NCBI RefSeq assembly: GCF_002797395.1
Contig: NZ_KZ454943.1
Span: forward strand, 921,325 to 985,324
Direction of reading: 5' to 3'
DNA: 64,000 nt
Source of the DNA: Bacillus solitudinis
GTDB lineage: Bacteria > Bacillota > Bacilli > Bacillales > Bacillaceae_D
The translations under genes were made by a program, and so were the position numbers. Below, in pieces: positions 17,383-27,766 of the stretch. Each line of letters opens with the position of its first letter. The first letter of the stretch is position 1. The notes below the pieces were generated by a model, which searched no databases, was not told the DNA's origin, and was given only the letters and a program-made list of their open reading frames with translations.

Positions 17383-18395
17383 CAATTTTCTTCCGTTTTC
17401 ACGATGATTAATTTCTGAGTGAGTCTTTGTACTTTTCTCATTGCTGTTAATCGTTTCTCCAATCGCTGGACATGTTGAAGTTCACTCATTGTTTGGCGAT
17501 TGTTTACATATTGTTCAACGGAATACACAATTGGATCTGGAAAGTTTAGGTACCCACATAATAACTGCTTTTCTTCTTCTAGTAATGGTAAATGACGCTC
17601 ATATCTCATAAACCAGCGCAATACTTCTTCTTCTGACCAGTAGGCATAAGGAAAACTTAAGCGACAAAAACTAGCTAAATCCCTTGCTGGTGTATCAAGA
17701 CTGGCCCGTTCAAAATTAAGAAGCATTGGCTCATTCTCGTTATTAAATAACGCATGAGTCCGTGAAAGTTTACCATGACAGAGAACACTGCGATATTTCT
17801 CTTTCTCTAAACAGCTATCATACCATGCTCGCAAGTGAACCGTAGCAACCTCGGCCATTTGTTCAAGCATATGGGCATGTGTTAAAAATGTTAACTCAAA
17901 TGGAGACATATATGTTTTTTTCTCGGCCGCATCAGCAAAGCTTTGGAGATCAAGTCTCTTTCGTTCCCATTGTAAAAGGAGTTGCTGATAGGATTGCTCG
18001 ACCTGTTCTTGTGAAAACTCTTGAGTTCTCACGGTTAAACGATGGATAACACCTATTTGAGCAGCTAGTTTTTCTTCCTGAGTTTCTCTTCCCATATATT
18101 CAACAGGCTCAATCCACGGCATAAGGTAATAACTATTTGTTTGTGTTGATATGGTATACTCACCAAATTTGGTTGGTAGAATTGGGACCACTTGTTTAAA
18201 TCCCAATTTCATTAATTTACGAATTCCTTGAATAAATTCATCCGCTTCGGCAGGTTTCATCGACGTTTCCTTTAATGCAAAATCGCCTCGTCTAGTATGG
18301 ATTTTTTTCACTTTACCATAATCTTCAATTCGTTCTGGATAAAGGTCATACGAAAACAGGAGTGATTTATACCAATTCTCGGTCTCCCGGTTCAT
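17382..18395 (-). CDS. ysxE: Spore coat-associated protein YsxE (CotS-like kinase fold)
   Basis: 337-aa protein of the CotS/YsxE family, with an aminoglycoside-phosphotransferase-like fold. It shows a degenerate catalytic loop (LCHGKLSRTHALF in place of the canonical HGDxxxxN), so kinase activity is doubtful. In B. subtilis YsxE depends on SpoVID for spore coat encasement. It overlaps the preceding unknown gene by 4 bp, in an operon led by spoVID. Confidence 0.85.
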   Translation of the reverse strand: MNRETENWYKSLLFSYDLYPERIEDYGKVKKIHTRRGDFALKETSMKPAEADEFIQGIRKLMKLGFKQVVPILPTKFGEYTISTQTNSYYLMPWIEPVEYMGRETQEEKLAAQIGVIHRLTVRTQEFSQEQVEQSYQQLLLQWERKRLDLQSFADAAEKKTYMSPFELTFLTHAHMLEQMAEVATVHLRAWYDSCLEKEKYRSVLCHGKLSRTHALFNNENEPMLLNFERASLDTPARDLASFCRLSFPYAYWSEEEVLRWFMRYERHLPLLEEEKQLLCGYLNFPDPIVYSVEQYVNNRQTMSELQHVQRLEKRLTAMRKVQRLTQKLIIVKTEEN

Positions 18396-19297
18396 GTTAA
18401 CACCTTCTTTTTCTTATCTAACCAACCACTTAAAACCCCTACAAGTTGTTTTGTTTGATTCCATTCCTTCATAAATGCTCTCACCTCTTCGGATGTTACG
18501 TGCTTCTCGTTAGCTCCGCGATCCGATGTAAGTCTTCTTAGCTCTGTTGGCTCAAGGCATTCTGCTAATAAGAGCAGTCCTTGTTCTTTTGTTAATCCTC
18601 CGTGGTCGTACATTGAATTTAGAAGATCTTCAACTGAGGCTTGCCCATGTTGATAAAGCCAATCTCCTAGAAACGTACGCAATGGTTGATAGCTTTTTTC
18701 TGGCGGTTCATCTGTCCCGCACCAAATGAAGACATCAAATACTTGTTTTGCTTGTTGAGGTGATGAAATTGGAACGAAAAACGGTAAGGTTTCATCATGA
18801 TTCATTTCACGAAGAAGAGCTGCCTTTTTTTGGCGAATCTTCGCCTCCATCAAGCAAGAAAATACAAGGTCCTTATCCTCAATTTCAAGGGCATTAAGAA
18901 CATCTTCTCGTTCCTCTAAAGAAGGATTGTGATCTCTTAATTTAGCACCTGCTAACTCAACTTTCTTCCCTTCTTGAATCATGGTACTTAATAAGGCACC
19001 CCATATCACTTCTTCGCCTTGCTGTGGAAAGATGTCAGTAGGTTCATCATGCGCCGTTAACCAGCCATCCTTCCACTCGACAAAACTTTGTTGGTCTTTG
19101 TTACGAATCATTCGATTCATGAGCAGGTGGGGCGTAACGCTACAACGATCACGCCACGTGGTATGCCACTCAAGAAGTGACTTATCTTTCCACGAACAAA
19201 TTCTTTTTCGGCCATGCTCAGTTTCAATGATAGCCTCATTGACAAACTCAACGTCACGCCATTGATATTGTTCTTTAATCCAATCCAACAGTTCCAT
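18392..19297 (-). CDS. Unknown protein between spoVID and ysxE
   Basis: 301-aa soluble protein, rich in Glu, Lys, Leu and Trp, mostly helical by inspection, without signal peptide or membrane segment. No family recognised. It begins 14 bp after spoVID (RBS AAGGAG) and overlaps ysxE by 4 bp, so it is co-translated with spore coat genes. In B. subtilis ysxE follows spoVID directly, so this gene is an insertion in the operon or a fast-evolving coat component. A role in coat encasement is inferred from context only. Confidence 0.75.
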   Translation of the reverse strand: MELLDWIKEQYQWRDVEFVNEAIIETEHGRKRICSWKDKSLLEWHTTWRDRCSVTPHLLMNRMIRNKDQQSFVEWKDGWLTAHDEPTDIFPQQGEEVIWGALLSTMIQEGKKVELAGAKLRDHNPSLEEREDVLNALEIEDKDLVFSCLMEAKIRQKKAALLREMNHDETLPFFVPISSPQQAKQVFDVFIWCGTDEPPEKSYQPLRTFLGDWLYQHGQASVEDLLNSMYDHGGLTKEQGLLLLAECLEPTELRRLTSDRGANEKHVTSEEVRAFMKEWNQTKQLVGVLSGWLDKKKKVLT

Positions 19298-19311
19298 TTG
19301 ATAACTCCTTC

Positions 19312-20511
19312 TCAGGATTGGGCTGTCACAGGAATATAAAGGATCTGCCCTTCCTCCACCTGCTCTTGCTCAAGCCGGTTGATTCGAACAAGCTGACTCG
19401 TAGTGACGTCATAGCGTTCGGCAATAATATCTAGAGATTCATTTTGTTGAATAATACACATTTTCCATTTTAAAAATCGTTCTTCTTCTCTAGCAAGCAT
19501 TTTCGTTAAATATAAGGCATTTTCTTCCTTAAGACTCGGCTTCTCCTCCGGTTCTCGTTCGGTGTCTACTACTTTAGTTTCTGCTTTTTTTATTTTTTCT
19601 GCTTTCACCGTTTTTGCTGCTACTATCTCTTTTGGACGGACCATTTCTTTTAAAGGAGCTAGATTAATTTTCGTCTCTGATATCTCGGGTTCCTCGGCAG
19701 TCTCAGGTTCTTCGACTGCTTCAACAATCTCATCTTCGTCTGCACGAAGAGTCTCTTCACCAATCTCCTCAGCTTCCTCTGGACTTTCTTCAGGGGCTGA
19801 CTCTTCCACAAAAGCAGGTTCTTCATATTCTTCCTCTTCAGCTTGTCGTTGTTGAACAGGAGGGATGTGAATATGTTTTTCAGCCGGCTCTACTTTAAAC
19901 GACTTTTCACTTACATCCTCTTCCATCCGTGCATTAAATGAAGACGGTGGTGGGGCCATTTCAATATCAGGTTGCTTCTTTGCTTCAAAAGAAAATGAAG
20001 TAGGTACTGCTTCTAATATAGGTGCTTGCTCAAGCTCTCTTACTGGCTCCTCGACGGGGACTTCTTGTTCTGGTTGACTCATTCCACTAATACTCACATC
20101 CGCTGTTAATTGAATGCAACTTTTTTCCGGAATGTCGTAGTCAAAAGACTCAACTTGCACATAGACATCGTCCAACTTTTGAATACGGTTAAGCGGAATG
20201 GTCACGTCAATTGGGAAGTAGTGTTTGATTTGTCCCGTACTACTAGTGAAAGTCGACATTTCTTCAACAGAACGAAAGCTCAGTTGCTCTTCTAAAGACT
20301 TTTCTTCACTCAACTCAGCCGCATCTTCACCTGTTCGATATTCACCTAATAACCGAAGGCCACCTTTAATATAAACATGCTGTTCTCTTTCTTCAATTGT
20401 TATTTCAGGCTCTAGTGACATCGAGATAATTTCTTTAATTTCTTGATCTTTATTTAACCAGACTGATTCCTCAATCGAAAATGAAAGCTTTGATAGACGT
20501 TCTTGTGACAT
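19312..20511 (-). CDS. spoVID: Spore coat encasement morphogenetic protein SpoVID
   Basis: 399-aa protein. The N-terminal domain (about 1-130; begins MSQERLSKLSFSIEESVWL) is the conserved SpoVID region needed for coat encasement. A long acidic, Pro/Glu-rich middle part (about 145-300) is low complexity. A C-terminal LysM domain (about 352-396; QQNESLDIIAERYDV and LYIPV) binds cortex glycan or lipid II in the family. Start at ATG 20511 has AAGGAGG 8 nt upstream; an upstream ATG at 20538 overlaps that RBS. It leads an operon with the unknown gene and ysxE. Confidence 0.92.
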   Translation of the reverse strand: MSQERLSKLSFSIEESVWLNKDQEIKEIISMSLEPEITIEEREQHVYIKGGLRLLGEYRTGEDAAELSEEKSLEEQLSFRSVEEMSTFTSSTGQIKHYFPIDVTIPLNRIQKLDDVYVQVESFDYDIPEKSCIQLTADVSISGMSQPEQEVPVEEPVRELEQAPILEAVPTSFSFEAKKQPDIEMAPPPSSFNARMEEDVSEKSFKVEPAEKHIHIPPVQQRQAEEEEYEEPAFVEESAPEESPEEAEEIGEETLRADEDEIVEAVEEPETAEEPEISETKINLAPLKEMVRPKEIVAAKTVKAEKIKKAETKVVDTEREPEEKPSLKEENALYLTKMLAREEERFLKWKMCIIQQNESLDIIAERYDVTTSQLVRINRLEQEQVEEGQILYIPVTAQS

Positions 20512-20572
20512 GTCACATTCCTCCTTATCATTTATCATCCATATCTGTTACGTTCGTGTTCAGTACAATACC

Positions 20573-20602
20573 ACTCTATGACAAGTTACCGAGAAATATG
20601 AT
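20573..20602 (-). promoter_or_regulatory. Possible SigE-type promoter of spoVID
   Basis: Minus strand ATCATAT (20596-20602), 15-bp spacer, CATAGAGT (20573-20580), partly matching the SigE consensus. spoVID is SigE-controlled in B. subtilis. Weak match. Confidence 0.3.
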
Positions 20603-20690
20603 AAAAAGCATGACTTCCTTCTATTCTTTTGAATCCCTATATCTTTTAGCCTCGTTCCTCGGCTGCCGGTGCCAACGAGTTGTCGCCTAT

Positions 20691-20727
20691 AAAAAAAGGT
20701 ATGACTTCGTGTGTGAAGTCATACCTT
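20691..20727 (-). terminator. Haem operon terminator
   Basis: Minus strand AAGGTATGACTTC pairs with its complement around a short loop and is followed by seven T (20691-20697). It closes the hemA-hemL operon downstream of hemL. Confidence 0.9.
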
Positions 20728-20752
20728 GATTGGTTTATTTGATTGTTACTCT

Positions 20753-22042
20753 CTAACCTTTTAATTTTGAAAAAGCTATTTCAGCTGCGTTAATCGTTTT
20801 ATCAATGTCTTCGTTCGTGTGTTTCGTTGAGAGAAACATCCCCTCGAACTGTGAAGGGGGTAAAGAAATTCCTTGTTGGATCATTTCTTGAAAGTAGCTA
20901 GTAAAATAATTTAAATTAGCAGTTGACGCAAGTTCAAAGTTTGTTACTTCTTCTCCTGTGAAGAAAAAGCCAACCATGGAACCAGCGCGGTTAATGTGGT
21001 GAGGAATGTTATGTTTTTTCGCCGCTTCTGATAAGCCATCTGCTAAACGCTTGGCTAATTCTTCAAAACGGTCATAGTCAGCTTCGGTAAGTTGGGAGAG
21101 TGTTTCATAGCCTGCTGTCATCGCAAGAGGATTGCCCGATAATGTCCCCGCTTGATAAATCGGACCACTTGGTGCAATTTGTTCCATAATTTCTCGCTTC
21201 CCACCGTATGCTCCAACAGGAAGACCACCACCAATTACTTTTCCTAAGCATGTTAAATCTGGTATGACTCCAAACTTTCCTTGCGCACAGTTATAGCCTA
21301 CACGAAAGCCCGTCATCACCTCATCAAAGATAAGTAACGTTCCATTTTCTTCGGTGATGCGACGCAGTTCTTCTAAGAACCCTGCTTTTGGTGTAACCAC
21401 TCCCATGTTTCCTGCGACTGGCTCAACGATTACGCCTGCAATATCGTCACCAAACTTTTCAAACACATAACGAACACTATCAATATCATTATAAGGAACG
21501 GTTAACGTATTTTGAGCAACTGATTCAGGAACACCTGGACTGTCGGGGAGGCCTAATGTCGCAACACCTGATCCTGCCTTAATTAATAGCGAATCCCCGT
21601 GACCATGATAACAGCCAACAAACTTTAAGATTTTATTACGGCCTGTATAGCCTCTCGCCAGACGAAGTGCACTCATCGTTGCTTCTGTCCCCGAGTTTAC
21701 CATTCGAACCACTTCAATAGAAGGCACACGCTCAATAACGAGTTCAGCTAATTTAGTTTCGAGCTCACTTGGGGCTCCGAAGCTCGTGCCAAGATTAGCC
21801 GTCTTTTTTAACTCAGAAATCACTTGCTCATCGGCATGCCCTAAAATTAGCGGTCCCCATGAAAGAACATAATCAATGAATTCATTCCCATCAATGTCAT
21901 ATATCTTTGACCCTTTTCCACGCTCCATATAAATGGGGTCCATCTTCACAGATTTAAACGCACGCACTGGGCTATTAACGCCACCTGGCATTAAGGGCTT
22001 TGCTTTTTGAAATGCTGCACTCGATTTTTCAAACCTACGCAT
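20753..22042 (-). CDS. hemL: Glutamate-1-semialdehyde 2,1-aminomutase HemL
   Basis: 429-aa PLP enzyme that converts glutamate-1-semialdehyde to 5-aminolevulinate, completing the C5 route begun by HemA. Visible are the [18 protein letters not shown] cofactor-phosphate segment, [11 protein letters not shown], and the Schiff-base Lys in [17 protein letters not shown]. Length is normal. The ATG at 22042 follows GGGAG by 7 nt. Last gene of the operon. Confidence 0.96.
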   Translation of the reverse strand: MRRFEKSSAAFQKAKPLMPGGVNSPVRAFKSVKMDPIYMERGKGSKIYDIDGNEFIDYVLSWGPLILGHADEQVISELKKTANLGTSFGAPSELETKLAELVIERVPSIEVVRMVNSGTEATMSALRLARGYTGRNKILKFVGCYHGHGDSLLIKAGSGVATLGLPDSPGVPESVAQNTLTVPYNDIDSVRYVFEKFGDDIAGVIVEPVAGNMGVVTPKAGFLEELRRITEENGTLLIFDEVMTGFRVGYNCAQGKFGVIPDLTCLGKVIGGGLPVGAYGGKREIMEQIAPSGPIYQAGTLSGNPLAMTAGYETLSQLTEADYDRFEELAKRLADGLSEAAKKHNIPHHINRAGSMVGFFFTGEEVTNFELASTANLNYFTSYFQEMIQQGISLPPSQFEGMFLSTKHTNEDIDKTINAAEIAFSKLKG

Positions 22043-22057
22043 CAAACCGCTCCCTTC

Positions 22058-23041
22058 TTATTTTGTTTCCTGTAACCAACGCGCTGCATCCTTGGCATGA
22101 TAGGAGAGAATGATGTCTGCACCCGCTCGTTTCATACTTGTTAACTTTTCTAGTACCGTTTCTTTTTCATTTATCCACCCATTTTGACTAGCTGCTTTAA
22201 TCATTGAGTATTCTCCACTTACATTGTACGCGACAACGGGATACCCGGAAAAGTCTTTTACCTCACGAATAATATCAAGATAAGACAGGGCTGGCTTAAC
22301 AATTAAAAAATCAGCACCTTCTTCGATGTCTGATTCTGCCTCACGAATCGCTTCCAAGCGGTTGGCTGGATCCATTTGATATGTCTTACGGTCACCGAAT
22401 TTCGGTGAGCTATGTGCTGCATCACGGAACGGACCATAAAATGCGGAAGAGTATTTTACAGCATACGACATAATCGGTACCTCTTGAAATCCGGCTTCAT
22501 CAAGACCGTGGCGAATCGCCGCAACGAATCCGTCCATCATATTGGAAGGTGCAATAATATCAGCACCTGCCTCAGCTTGAGAAATCGCAGTTTTAGCAAG
22601 CAAATCTAAAGAAGGATCATTCAGAATTTTTCCATCTTCAATGACTCCACAATGACCATGGTCGGTAAATTGACATAAGCATGTATCTGCAATCACCGTC
22701 AACTCCGGATGATTTGCTTTAATTTGACGAATCGCTTTTTGAACAATACCTTGGTCATGATGAGCTGAGGTTCCCACATCATCCTTCTCAGATGGAACTC
22801 CAAACAGAATAATTGATTGGATGCCTAGATCGACGGCTTCAGCAACCTCTACATCAATTAAATCCAATGACCATTGGTACACGTTAGGCATTGATTTAAT
22901 TTCGTTTTTAATATTATCCCCTTCGATAACGAAAATTGGGTAAATAAAATCTTCTGTATGTAAGTGTGTTTCACGAACCATATTTCGAATTGAAGCTGAT
23001 TGACGCAAACGGCGATGCCGACGAAACGCTAAATCTTTCAT
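22058..23041 (-). CDS. hemB: Porphobilinogen synthase HemB
   Basis: 327-aa delta-aminolevulinate dehydratase, condensing two ALA into porphobilinogen. The zinc-binding Cys cluster [14 protein letters not shown] is intact. The two active-site Lys segments ([13 protein letters not shown] and [12 protein letters not shown]) are present. ATG at 23041 overlaps the hemD stop (ATGA) and has GAGGAAAA upstream; the longer reading frame from 23071 would overlap hemD further and is less likely. Confidence 0.96.
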   Translation of the reverse strand: MKDLAFRRHRRLRQSASIRNMVRETHLHTEDFIYPIFVIEGDNIKNEIKSMPNVYQWSLDLIDVEVAEAVDLGIQSIILFGVPSEKDDVGTSAHHDQGIVQKAIRQIKANHPELTVIADTCLCQFTDHGHCGVIEDGKILNDPSLDLLAKTAISQAEAGADIIAPSNMMDGFVAAIRHGLDEAGFQEVPIMSYAVKYSSAFYGPFRDAAHSSPKFGDRKTYQMDPANRLEAIREAESDIEEGADFLIVKPALSYLDIIREVKDFSGYPVVAYNVSGEYSMIKAASQNGWINEKETVLEKLTSMKRAGADIILSYHAKDAARWLQETK

Positions 23042-23829
23042 TTTAGGTTTTCCTCCTCTATGTATGTACAAATTGCCTGCACTAACCCTTCAACTGTATA
23101 TGTTTTGGGGATAATCTCTACAGAAAGACCTAGCTTCTTTGCTGTCTGAGCAGTGACTGGACCAATACAAGCCATGACTGGATTAAATCGCTCGGACTGA
23201 TTTATTTTTTGTAATAACTGGATAAAGTGTTGAACCGTTGAGGAGCTTGTGAATGTTACAACATCTGGGATCATACTTTTATCTAGCAAAGTCTTCATCT
23301 CAATGATAGCCTCTTTAGGTAAGACTGTCTCATATACGATTAAATCCGTTACCTCTAGCCCGTATGTTAAAAGGTTATCGTTTAAAATTGAACGTCCTAA
23401 ATTTCCGCGTGCTAGTAAAATCCGTTGTCCAGGTTCTGTATTTTCCTTAAGACAGTCAATAAGACTTTCTGCCACATACACATCTGGAGAGACATCTGCT
23501 TTAACTTTATACAAGTGTAACACTTTTGCCGTTTCGATTCCTACGACAGCAATTTTCGGAAGTCGAACGTTCTTATTTTTGGTATTGTCTTGAAAATGCT
23601 CCATAAAAAAGCGTACTCCATTTGCACTCGTAAATACAAGCCAATCAAATTCAGCTAACCTAGAAATGACTTCAGGTATGACTTCTTGATTTTGTGGTCT
23701 TTGAAAAGCCAAAAGCGGTACCTCTATTGGTATACCGCCCGCTTCCCGAATTCGTTGTGACAAAACCTTAGCCTGCTCTTTTGCCCGTGTGACAAGTATA
23801 TGTTTCCCAGCTAAGGAAGCTTTGTTCAT
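23038..23829 (-). CDS. hemD: Uroporphyrinogen-III synthase HemD
   Basis: 263-aa protein that closes and inverts ring D of hydroxymethylbilane. It shows the N-terminal [13 protein letters not shown], then [14 protein letters not shown] and the second-domain [14 protein letters not shown], typical of this poorly conserved family. Four-base overlaps with hemC upstream and hemB downstream indicate translational coupling. Confidence 0.92.
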   Translation of the reverse strand: MNKASLAGKHILVTRAKEQAKVLSQRIREAGGIPIEVPLLAFQRPQNQEVIPEVISRLAEFDWLVFTSANGVRFFMEHFQDNTKNKNVRLPKIAVVGIETAKVLHLYKVKADVSPDVYVAESLIDCLKENTEPGQRILLARGNLGRSILNDNLLTYGLEVTDLIVYETVLPKEAIIEMKTLLDKSMIPDVVTFTSSSTVQHFIQLLQKINQSERFNPVMACIGPVTAQTAKKLGLSVEIIPKTYTVEGLVQAICTYIEEENLK

Positions 23830-24761
23830 TGTTCATCAAGCTCTTTCTTGACTTTATCGAGAATTTCTTTCGCCCCTCGGTCGAGTAATCGCTGTGAAAT
23901 TTCTTCCCCTAGCAAAACAGGATCATCACCTTGCAATGTTTCTTTAATAATTATTTTCCCATCAGGAGAACCCACAAGAGCCGTTAGCGAGATTTTATCG
24001 CCTTCTTGCAATGTCGCATACGCTGCAATTGGAACTTGACAGCCACCTTCCATCTTATGTAAAAATGTTCGTTCAGCTGTGACAGTTCTCGCAGTCGCAT
24101 CGTCATTAATTCTCTTCAAAAGTTCCACCGCATCCTCATCATCGGAACGGCACTCCAGGCCAAGTGCACCTTGACCTACTGCAGGCACAGATAATTCCGG
24201 ATCCAAATATTCAGTTATCATCTCTTCTGGAAAGTCTAGACGCTTTAGACCAGCTGCCGCAAGTATAATTGCATCAAAATCTTCCTCTTTCAGTTTACGC
24301 ATTCTTGTTTCAACATTCCCTCGAATCCATTTCACTTCTAAATCAGGTCGGTTAGCAAGAATTTGTGCTGAACGGCGTAAACTACTCGTCCCGATGATAG
24401 CACCGGCTGGTAAATCAGCAAGTTTTACATGATTGTTTGAAATCAGCACATCTCTAGGATCCTCTCGTTCTGTAATTGCAGCAAGCGTAAAGCGTTCAGC
24501 TAAGACAGACGGGACATCCTTCATGCTATGTACCGCTAAATCAATTTCCTTATCCTCTAACGCCTGTTCAATTTCTTTAACAAACAGTCCTTTACCGCCA
24601 ACTTTAGAAAGCGTCACATCTAGAATGCGATCACCTTTTGTCACGATTTTCTTTACTTCAAATTCATACGGTAATCCTAGTTGGCTAAGCTTGTCAATGA
24701 CCCAATCCGTTTGAGTCAATGCTAGGTTACTTTTTCTTGAACCTATTATGATTTTACGCAT
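23826..24761 (-). CDS. hemC: Hydroxymethylbilane synthase HemC
   Basis: 311-aa porphobilinogen deaminase. [17 protein letters not shown] starts domain 1; [11 protein letters not shown] holds the substrate-binding Arg residues; the dipyrromethane cofactor Cys lies in [12 protein letters not shown] near residue 242. Length is normal. It lies 21 bp after hemX with a GGAGG RBS. Confidence 0.96.
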   Translation of the reverse strand: MRKIIIGSRKSNLALTQTDWVIDKLSQLGLPYEFEVKKIVTKGDRILDVTLSKVGGKGLFVKEIEQALEDKEIDLAVHSMKDVPSVLAERFTLAAITEREDPRDVLISNNHVKLADLPAGAIIGTSSLRRSAQILANRPDLEVKWIRGNVETRMRKLKEEDFDAIILAAAGLKRLDFPEEMITEYLDPELSVPAVGQGALGLECRSDDEDAVELLKRINDDATARTVTAERTFLHKMEGGCQVPIAAYATLQEGDKISLTALVGSPDGKIIIKETLQGDDPVLLGEEISQRLLDRGAKEILDKVKKELDEQ

Positions 24762-24782
24762 ATCGAACCTCCACTTCTATAA

Positions 24783-25598
24783 TTAATACCATAAATGAAA
24801 AGTTGAATAATTACTTGATAGAAAATAGTTAATCAATACAAGAAGAAACGCTGCAATATTTAAGAGGGCAATATTATAGCCTCGAACTAACTTCACAACC
24901 CGTTGATATAAGTATACCGCGTAAACAAGCAGTGTAATCAGTGAGCTAATAACTTTTGTATCAAACCATGGTAACATTCCTAGTTGATTTGATGCCCAAA
25001 CAAACCCTAAAATAATGCCAATAAGTAATAACGGAAATCCTACCGTTGTAGTAAAAAACGCGTAGCTATCAAGCTTTGATAGTGAGATAAAGCGTAATAA
25101 GCGTTTCCCCCAGACCTTTTGCTTTAACATTTTTGATTGGATGACATACATAATTGAAAAAGCAAAGGAAAGCGTAAACGCTGCGTACGATAGAAGGATA
25201 ATCGAAATATGAATAATAAGTAACTCCGATGCGAGTAGTACTTTCAAGGAATTTGGAATATCGCCATCAGGAGTAAATAAGCTAAAAGCCATCATCGAGA
25301 ATCCTACTACATTCGTAAATAAAACGAGAAAATCAACCCGGAAGAACCAGTTTATGAGTAAAGAAAGCGTGACAACAACCCATGCATAAAAAAAGAGCCC
25401 TTCAAATGGGGTAATAAGAGGCAAACGATTTAATTCAAATGCTCGAATAACAAAAAAGACTGTTTGCAACACCCAGACAATAGAAAGCAACCAGAAAGCC
25501 ATTATATTGACCTTCCGGTTGTGCTGTAAGAAATCAATAAAATATCCAAATACACTTAAACTATATAGGATAATTGTAACTGGATAAATCCAATTCAT
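24783..25598 (-). CDS. hemX: HemX, CcsA-like membrane protein
   Basis: 271-aa integral membrane protein with about eight hydrophobic segments, of the cytochrome c assembly (CcsA/CcmC) type. In B. subtilis HemX lowers HemA abundance and is always beside hemA. The position between hemA and hemC matches the conserved hemAXCDBL order. RBS GAGAGGAG. Whether it handles haem itself cannot be told from sequence. Confidence 0.9.
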   Translation of the reverse strand: MNWIYPVTIILYSLSVFGYFIDFLQHNRKVNIMAFWLLSIVWVLQTVFFVIRAFELNRLPLITPFEGLFFYAWVVVTLSLLINWFFRVDFLVLFTNVVGFSMMAFSLFTPDGDIPNSLKVLLASELLIIHISIILLSYAAFTLSFAFSIMYVIQSKMLKQKVWGKRLLRFISLSKLDSYAFFTTTVGFPLLLIGIILGFVWASNQLGMLPWFDTKVISSLITLLVYAVYLYQRVVKLVRGYNIALLNIAAFLLVLINYFLSSNYSTFHLWY

Positions 25599-25617
25599 GT
25601 TCGTTCAACTCCTCTCA

Positions 25618-26997
25618 TCAGGAGCGAGCAACAGCATCTAGTTGCCTCTGAACATTAGGGATTTCTTGTTTCTGCTTATCCCACTGCTGTTCAATCTGCT
25701 TGATTTTCTGTAAGCGTTCATCTACTACTAGTTCATTCTCAAGGGCAAAAATCTTCGTAAATAACTCAAGAGCTTCCTCCGCACCAGATTCACCAGCCAT
25801 TTCCTTCACTCGTGTCACCGGGTCGCGTAGCAGTTGATTCACAATGCTCTTTGTATGCTTGTTTAGTACCTTTTTATCACGTTCTGATAAGTGAGGTAGC
25901 TTCCGTTCAAGGCTTTCCATGGTTTCTGCTTGTACCGCTAAGGCCTTAGTACGTAGCGCAGAAATAATCGGAACAACACCAAGCATATTCAACCAGGATT
26001 TGAATTCATCAATTTCAGCTTCAATCATAATCTCAATTTTCTCAGCCTCACGCTTCCGTTCTACTAAATTGGCTTCAACAATATTTTGTAAATCATCAAT
26101 GTCATATAAATATACATTATCAAATTGTGCTAAAGCTGGATCTAAGTCACGTGGAACGGCGATATCGACCATAAATAATGGACGCCCTTTACGCTTCTTT
26201 ATAATTAATGACATCATATCCTTAGTGACAACGAAATCCCGCGCGCCCGTAGAACTGATTAAAATATCGGCTTCTACTAAGGTTTTTTGTAGCTGCTCAA
26301 ATGGAAGAGCATTGCCTAGAAAGCGGGCTGCTAATTCTGCGGCTTTTGCTTCCGTCCGGTTAATAACCGTAATATGAGTCGCCCCATTTGCATGCAAATG
26401 CTTTGCTGTTAATTCACTCATTTTCCCGGCACCTAATATAAGAATATGCTTGCCAGCAAAATCCCCAAAAATCTTTTTACCTAATTCAACGGCAGCATAG
26501 CTAACAGAAACAGCATTTTGGCCAATTTCTGTCTCGGAATGTCCACGTTTTGCAAGAGTTACTGCCTGCTTAAATAGTTGATTAAAAATCGTACCTGTCG
26601 CCTGCTCTTGTTGAGCTAGTAAAAAGCTATCACGAACTTGACCAAGAATTTGAGTTTCTCCAAGAATCATGGAGTCAAGACCACAGGCGACATTAAACAG
26701 ATGTTCTATCGCATGGTGGTCTTCTCTTACATCAAGATATAGAGTAAAGTCATCCTTTGGTAAACCGAACCATTCAGCTAAAAAAGCCTTTGTATAGTGA
26801 CGTCCAGTATGCAATTGATCGGCTACTACATAGATTTCTGTACGATTACAAGTAGAAATAATCGTACACTCCAAAATACTCTTCTGATTTCGTAATTGCT
26901 TTAGCGCGACGGGAAGCTCAGCTTCCTGAAACGAAAATCTCTCTCTTATCTCAACAGGGGCTGACTTATAGTTTAAACTTAAAACGATAATATGCAT
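25618..26997 (-). CDS. hemA: Glutamyl-tRNA reductase HemA
   Basis: 459-aa NADPH enzyme that reduces Glu-tRNA to glutamate-1-semialdehyde, the first committed haem step. Catalytic Cys is in [11 protein letters not shown] near residue 49; an NADP-binding Rossmann motif GAGKMSE lies near 190; a helical dimerisation domain ends the protein. ATG at 26997 gives the family N-terminus ([14 protein letters not shown]) with GGGGTGA 8 nt upstream; the GTG at 27009 overlaps that RBS. Confidence 0.96.
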   Translation of the reverse strand: MHIIVLSLNYKSAPVEIRERFSFQEAELPVALKQLRNQKSILECTIISTCNRTEIYVVADQLHTGRHYTKAFLAEWFGLPKDDFTLYLDVREDHHAIEHLFNVACGLDSMILGETQILGQVRDSFLLAQQEQATGTIFNQLFKQAVTLAKRGHSETEIGQNAVSVSYAAVELGKKIFGDFAGKHILILGAGKMSELTAKHLHANGATHITVINRTEAKAAELAARFLGNALPFEQLQKTLVEADILISSTGARDFVVTKDMMSLIIKKRKGRPLFMVDIAVPRDLDPALAQFDNVYLYDIDDLQNIVEANLVERKREAEKIEIMIEAEIDEFKSWLNMLGVVPIISALRTKALAVQAETMESLERKLPHLSERDKKVLNKHTKSIVNQLLRDPVTRVKEMAGESGAEEALELFTKIFALENELVVDERLQKIKQIEQQWDKQKQEIPNVQRQLDAVARS

Positions 26998-27091
26998 CCT
27001 GACGCTCACCCCACTCTCATTACTCTATCCATTATCTATTAAGCACAATTATACGTGCTTTTACAACCATAGTGTCTAAATACATAAAACC

Positions 27092-27119
27092 ATTATAACA
27101 TGTCTTTTAAATGTCTCAA
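27092..27119 (-). promoter_or_regulatory. SigA-type promoter of hemA operon
   Basis: Minus strand -35 TTGAGA (27114-27119), 16-bp spacer, -10 TATAAT (27092-27097). No clear PerR box is seen, although hemA is PerR-controlled in B. subtilis. Confidence 0.65.
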
Positions 27120-27254
27120 AAAAAAATTGTGAACAGCTTATGACGCATATGCTATTATGATGGTAAACCTTCAGTATCCTGTAAGGCAAGTTATTTGCTT
27201 CCTTTCTAGGATAACCAATCATAAGAAACTGTATGAAATGTCAGGAGAATTTTT

Positions 27255-27731
27255 ATGAAAAATCAAGCAATTTACCCTGGAATGATGCTTATTTGTATAG
27301 GTATGTATTTTTATCTTCAATCGTATACGTTTCCTTTTTCTGCTCAGATTATGAGTTGGCCTTCCTTGTTATTGGTTATCGGCTTGTGCTTTTTATTTCA
27401 AGCGTACCTATCTCGAGACTATCAATTTATCATACCTGGCTGGCTGTTAACTGGACTTGCTATTCATTTTCATGGATTATCCCTCGTTAATGGTTGGCCT
27501 AATCATTGGGCGATTTTCACACTTATTTTAGGATTATCCTTTCTTTGTGTATATGGAAAAACAAAAAAAGATGGCCTACTGCTAGGCATTCTCTTTAGTG
27601 CCGTTTCACTATTAATGTTTACATCCTTTAGTCCCTTTCATTACCTCCAGAAGTTATTTTCAGTTTTCGGAAATCTTTGGCCGTTAATCCTTATCGCTCT
27701 TGGCCTTTTATTTCTCTATAAACACAAATAG
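27255..27731 (+). CDS. Membrane protein, LiaI/LiaF-like transmembrane region
   Basis: 158-aa protein with about six short hydrophobic segments and little soluble sequence. The pattern (YPGMMLICIGMYFYLQ ... WPLILIALGLLFLYK) resembles the repeated LiaI/LiaF-type transmembrane module, whose members take part in cell-envelope stress control. No soluble C-terminal LiaF domain is present. It is divergent from hemA and convergent with ysxC. RBS AGGAG. Function unknown. Confidence 0.75.
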   Translation: MKNQAIYPGMMLICIGMYFYLQSYTFPFSAQIMSWPSLLLVIGLCFLFQAYLSRDYQFIIPGWLLTGLAIHFHGLSLVNGWPNHWAIFTLILGLSFLCVYGKTKKDGLLLGILFSAVSLLMFTSFSPFHYLQKLFSVFGNLWPLILIALGLLFLYKHK

Positions 27732-27761
27732 AGCAGAACTCCTATATAGGAGTTCTGCTCT
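27730..27761. terminator. Bidirectional terminator, perfect 16-bp palindrome
   Basis: AGAGCAGAACTCCTAT and its exact complement form a hairpin between the plus-strand membrane protein gene and ysxC. On the plus strand it is followed by TGCTTTTT. Confidence 0.85.
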
Positions 27762-27766
27762 GCTTT

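Noticed and set aside
20651-20679. Small hairpin CTCGTT/AACGAG between hemL and spoVID
   Set aside because: Six-bp stem with a long loop and no T run; too weak to call a functional element.
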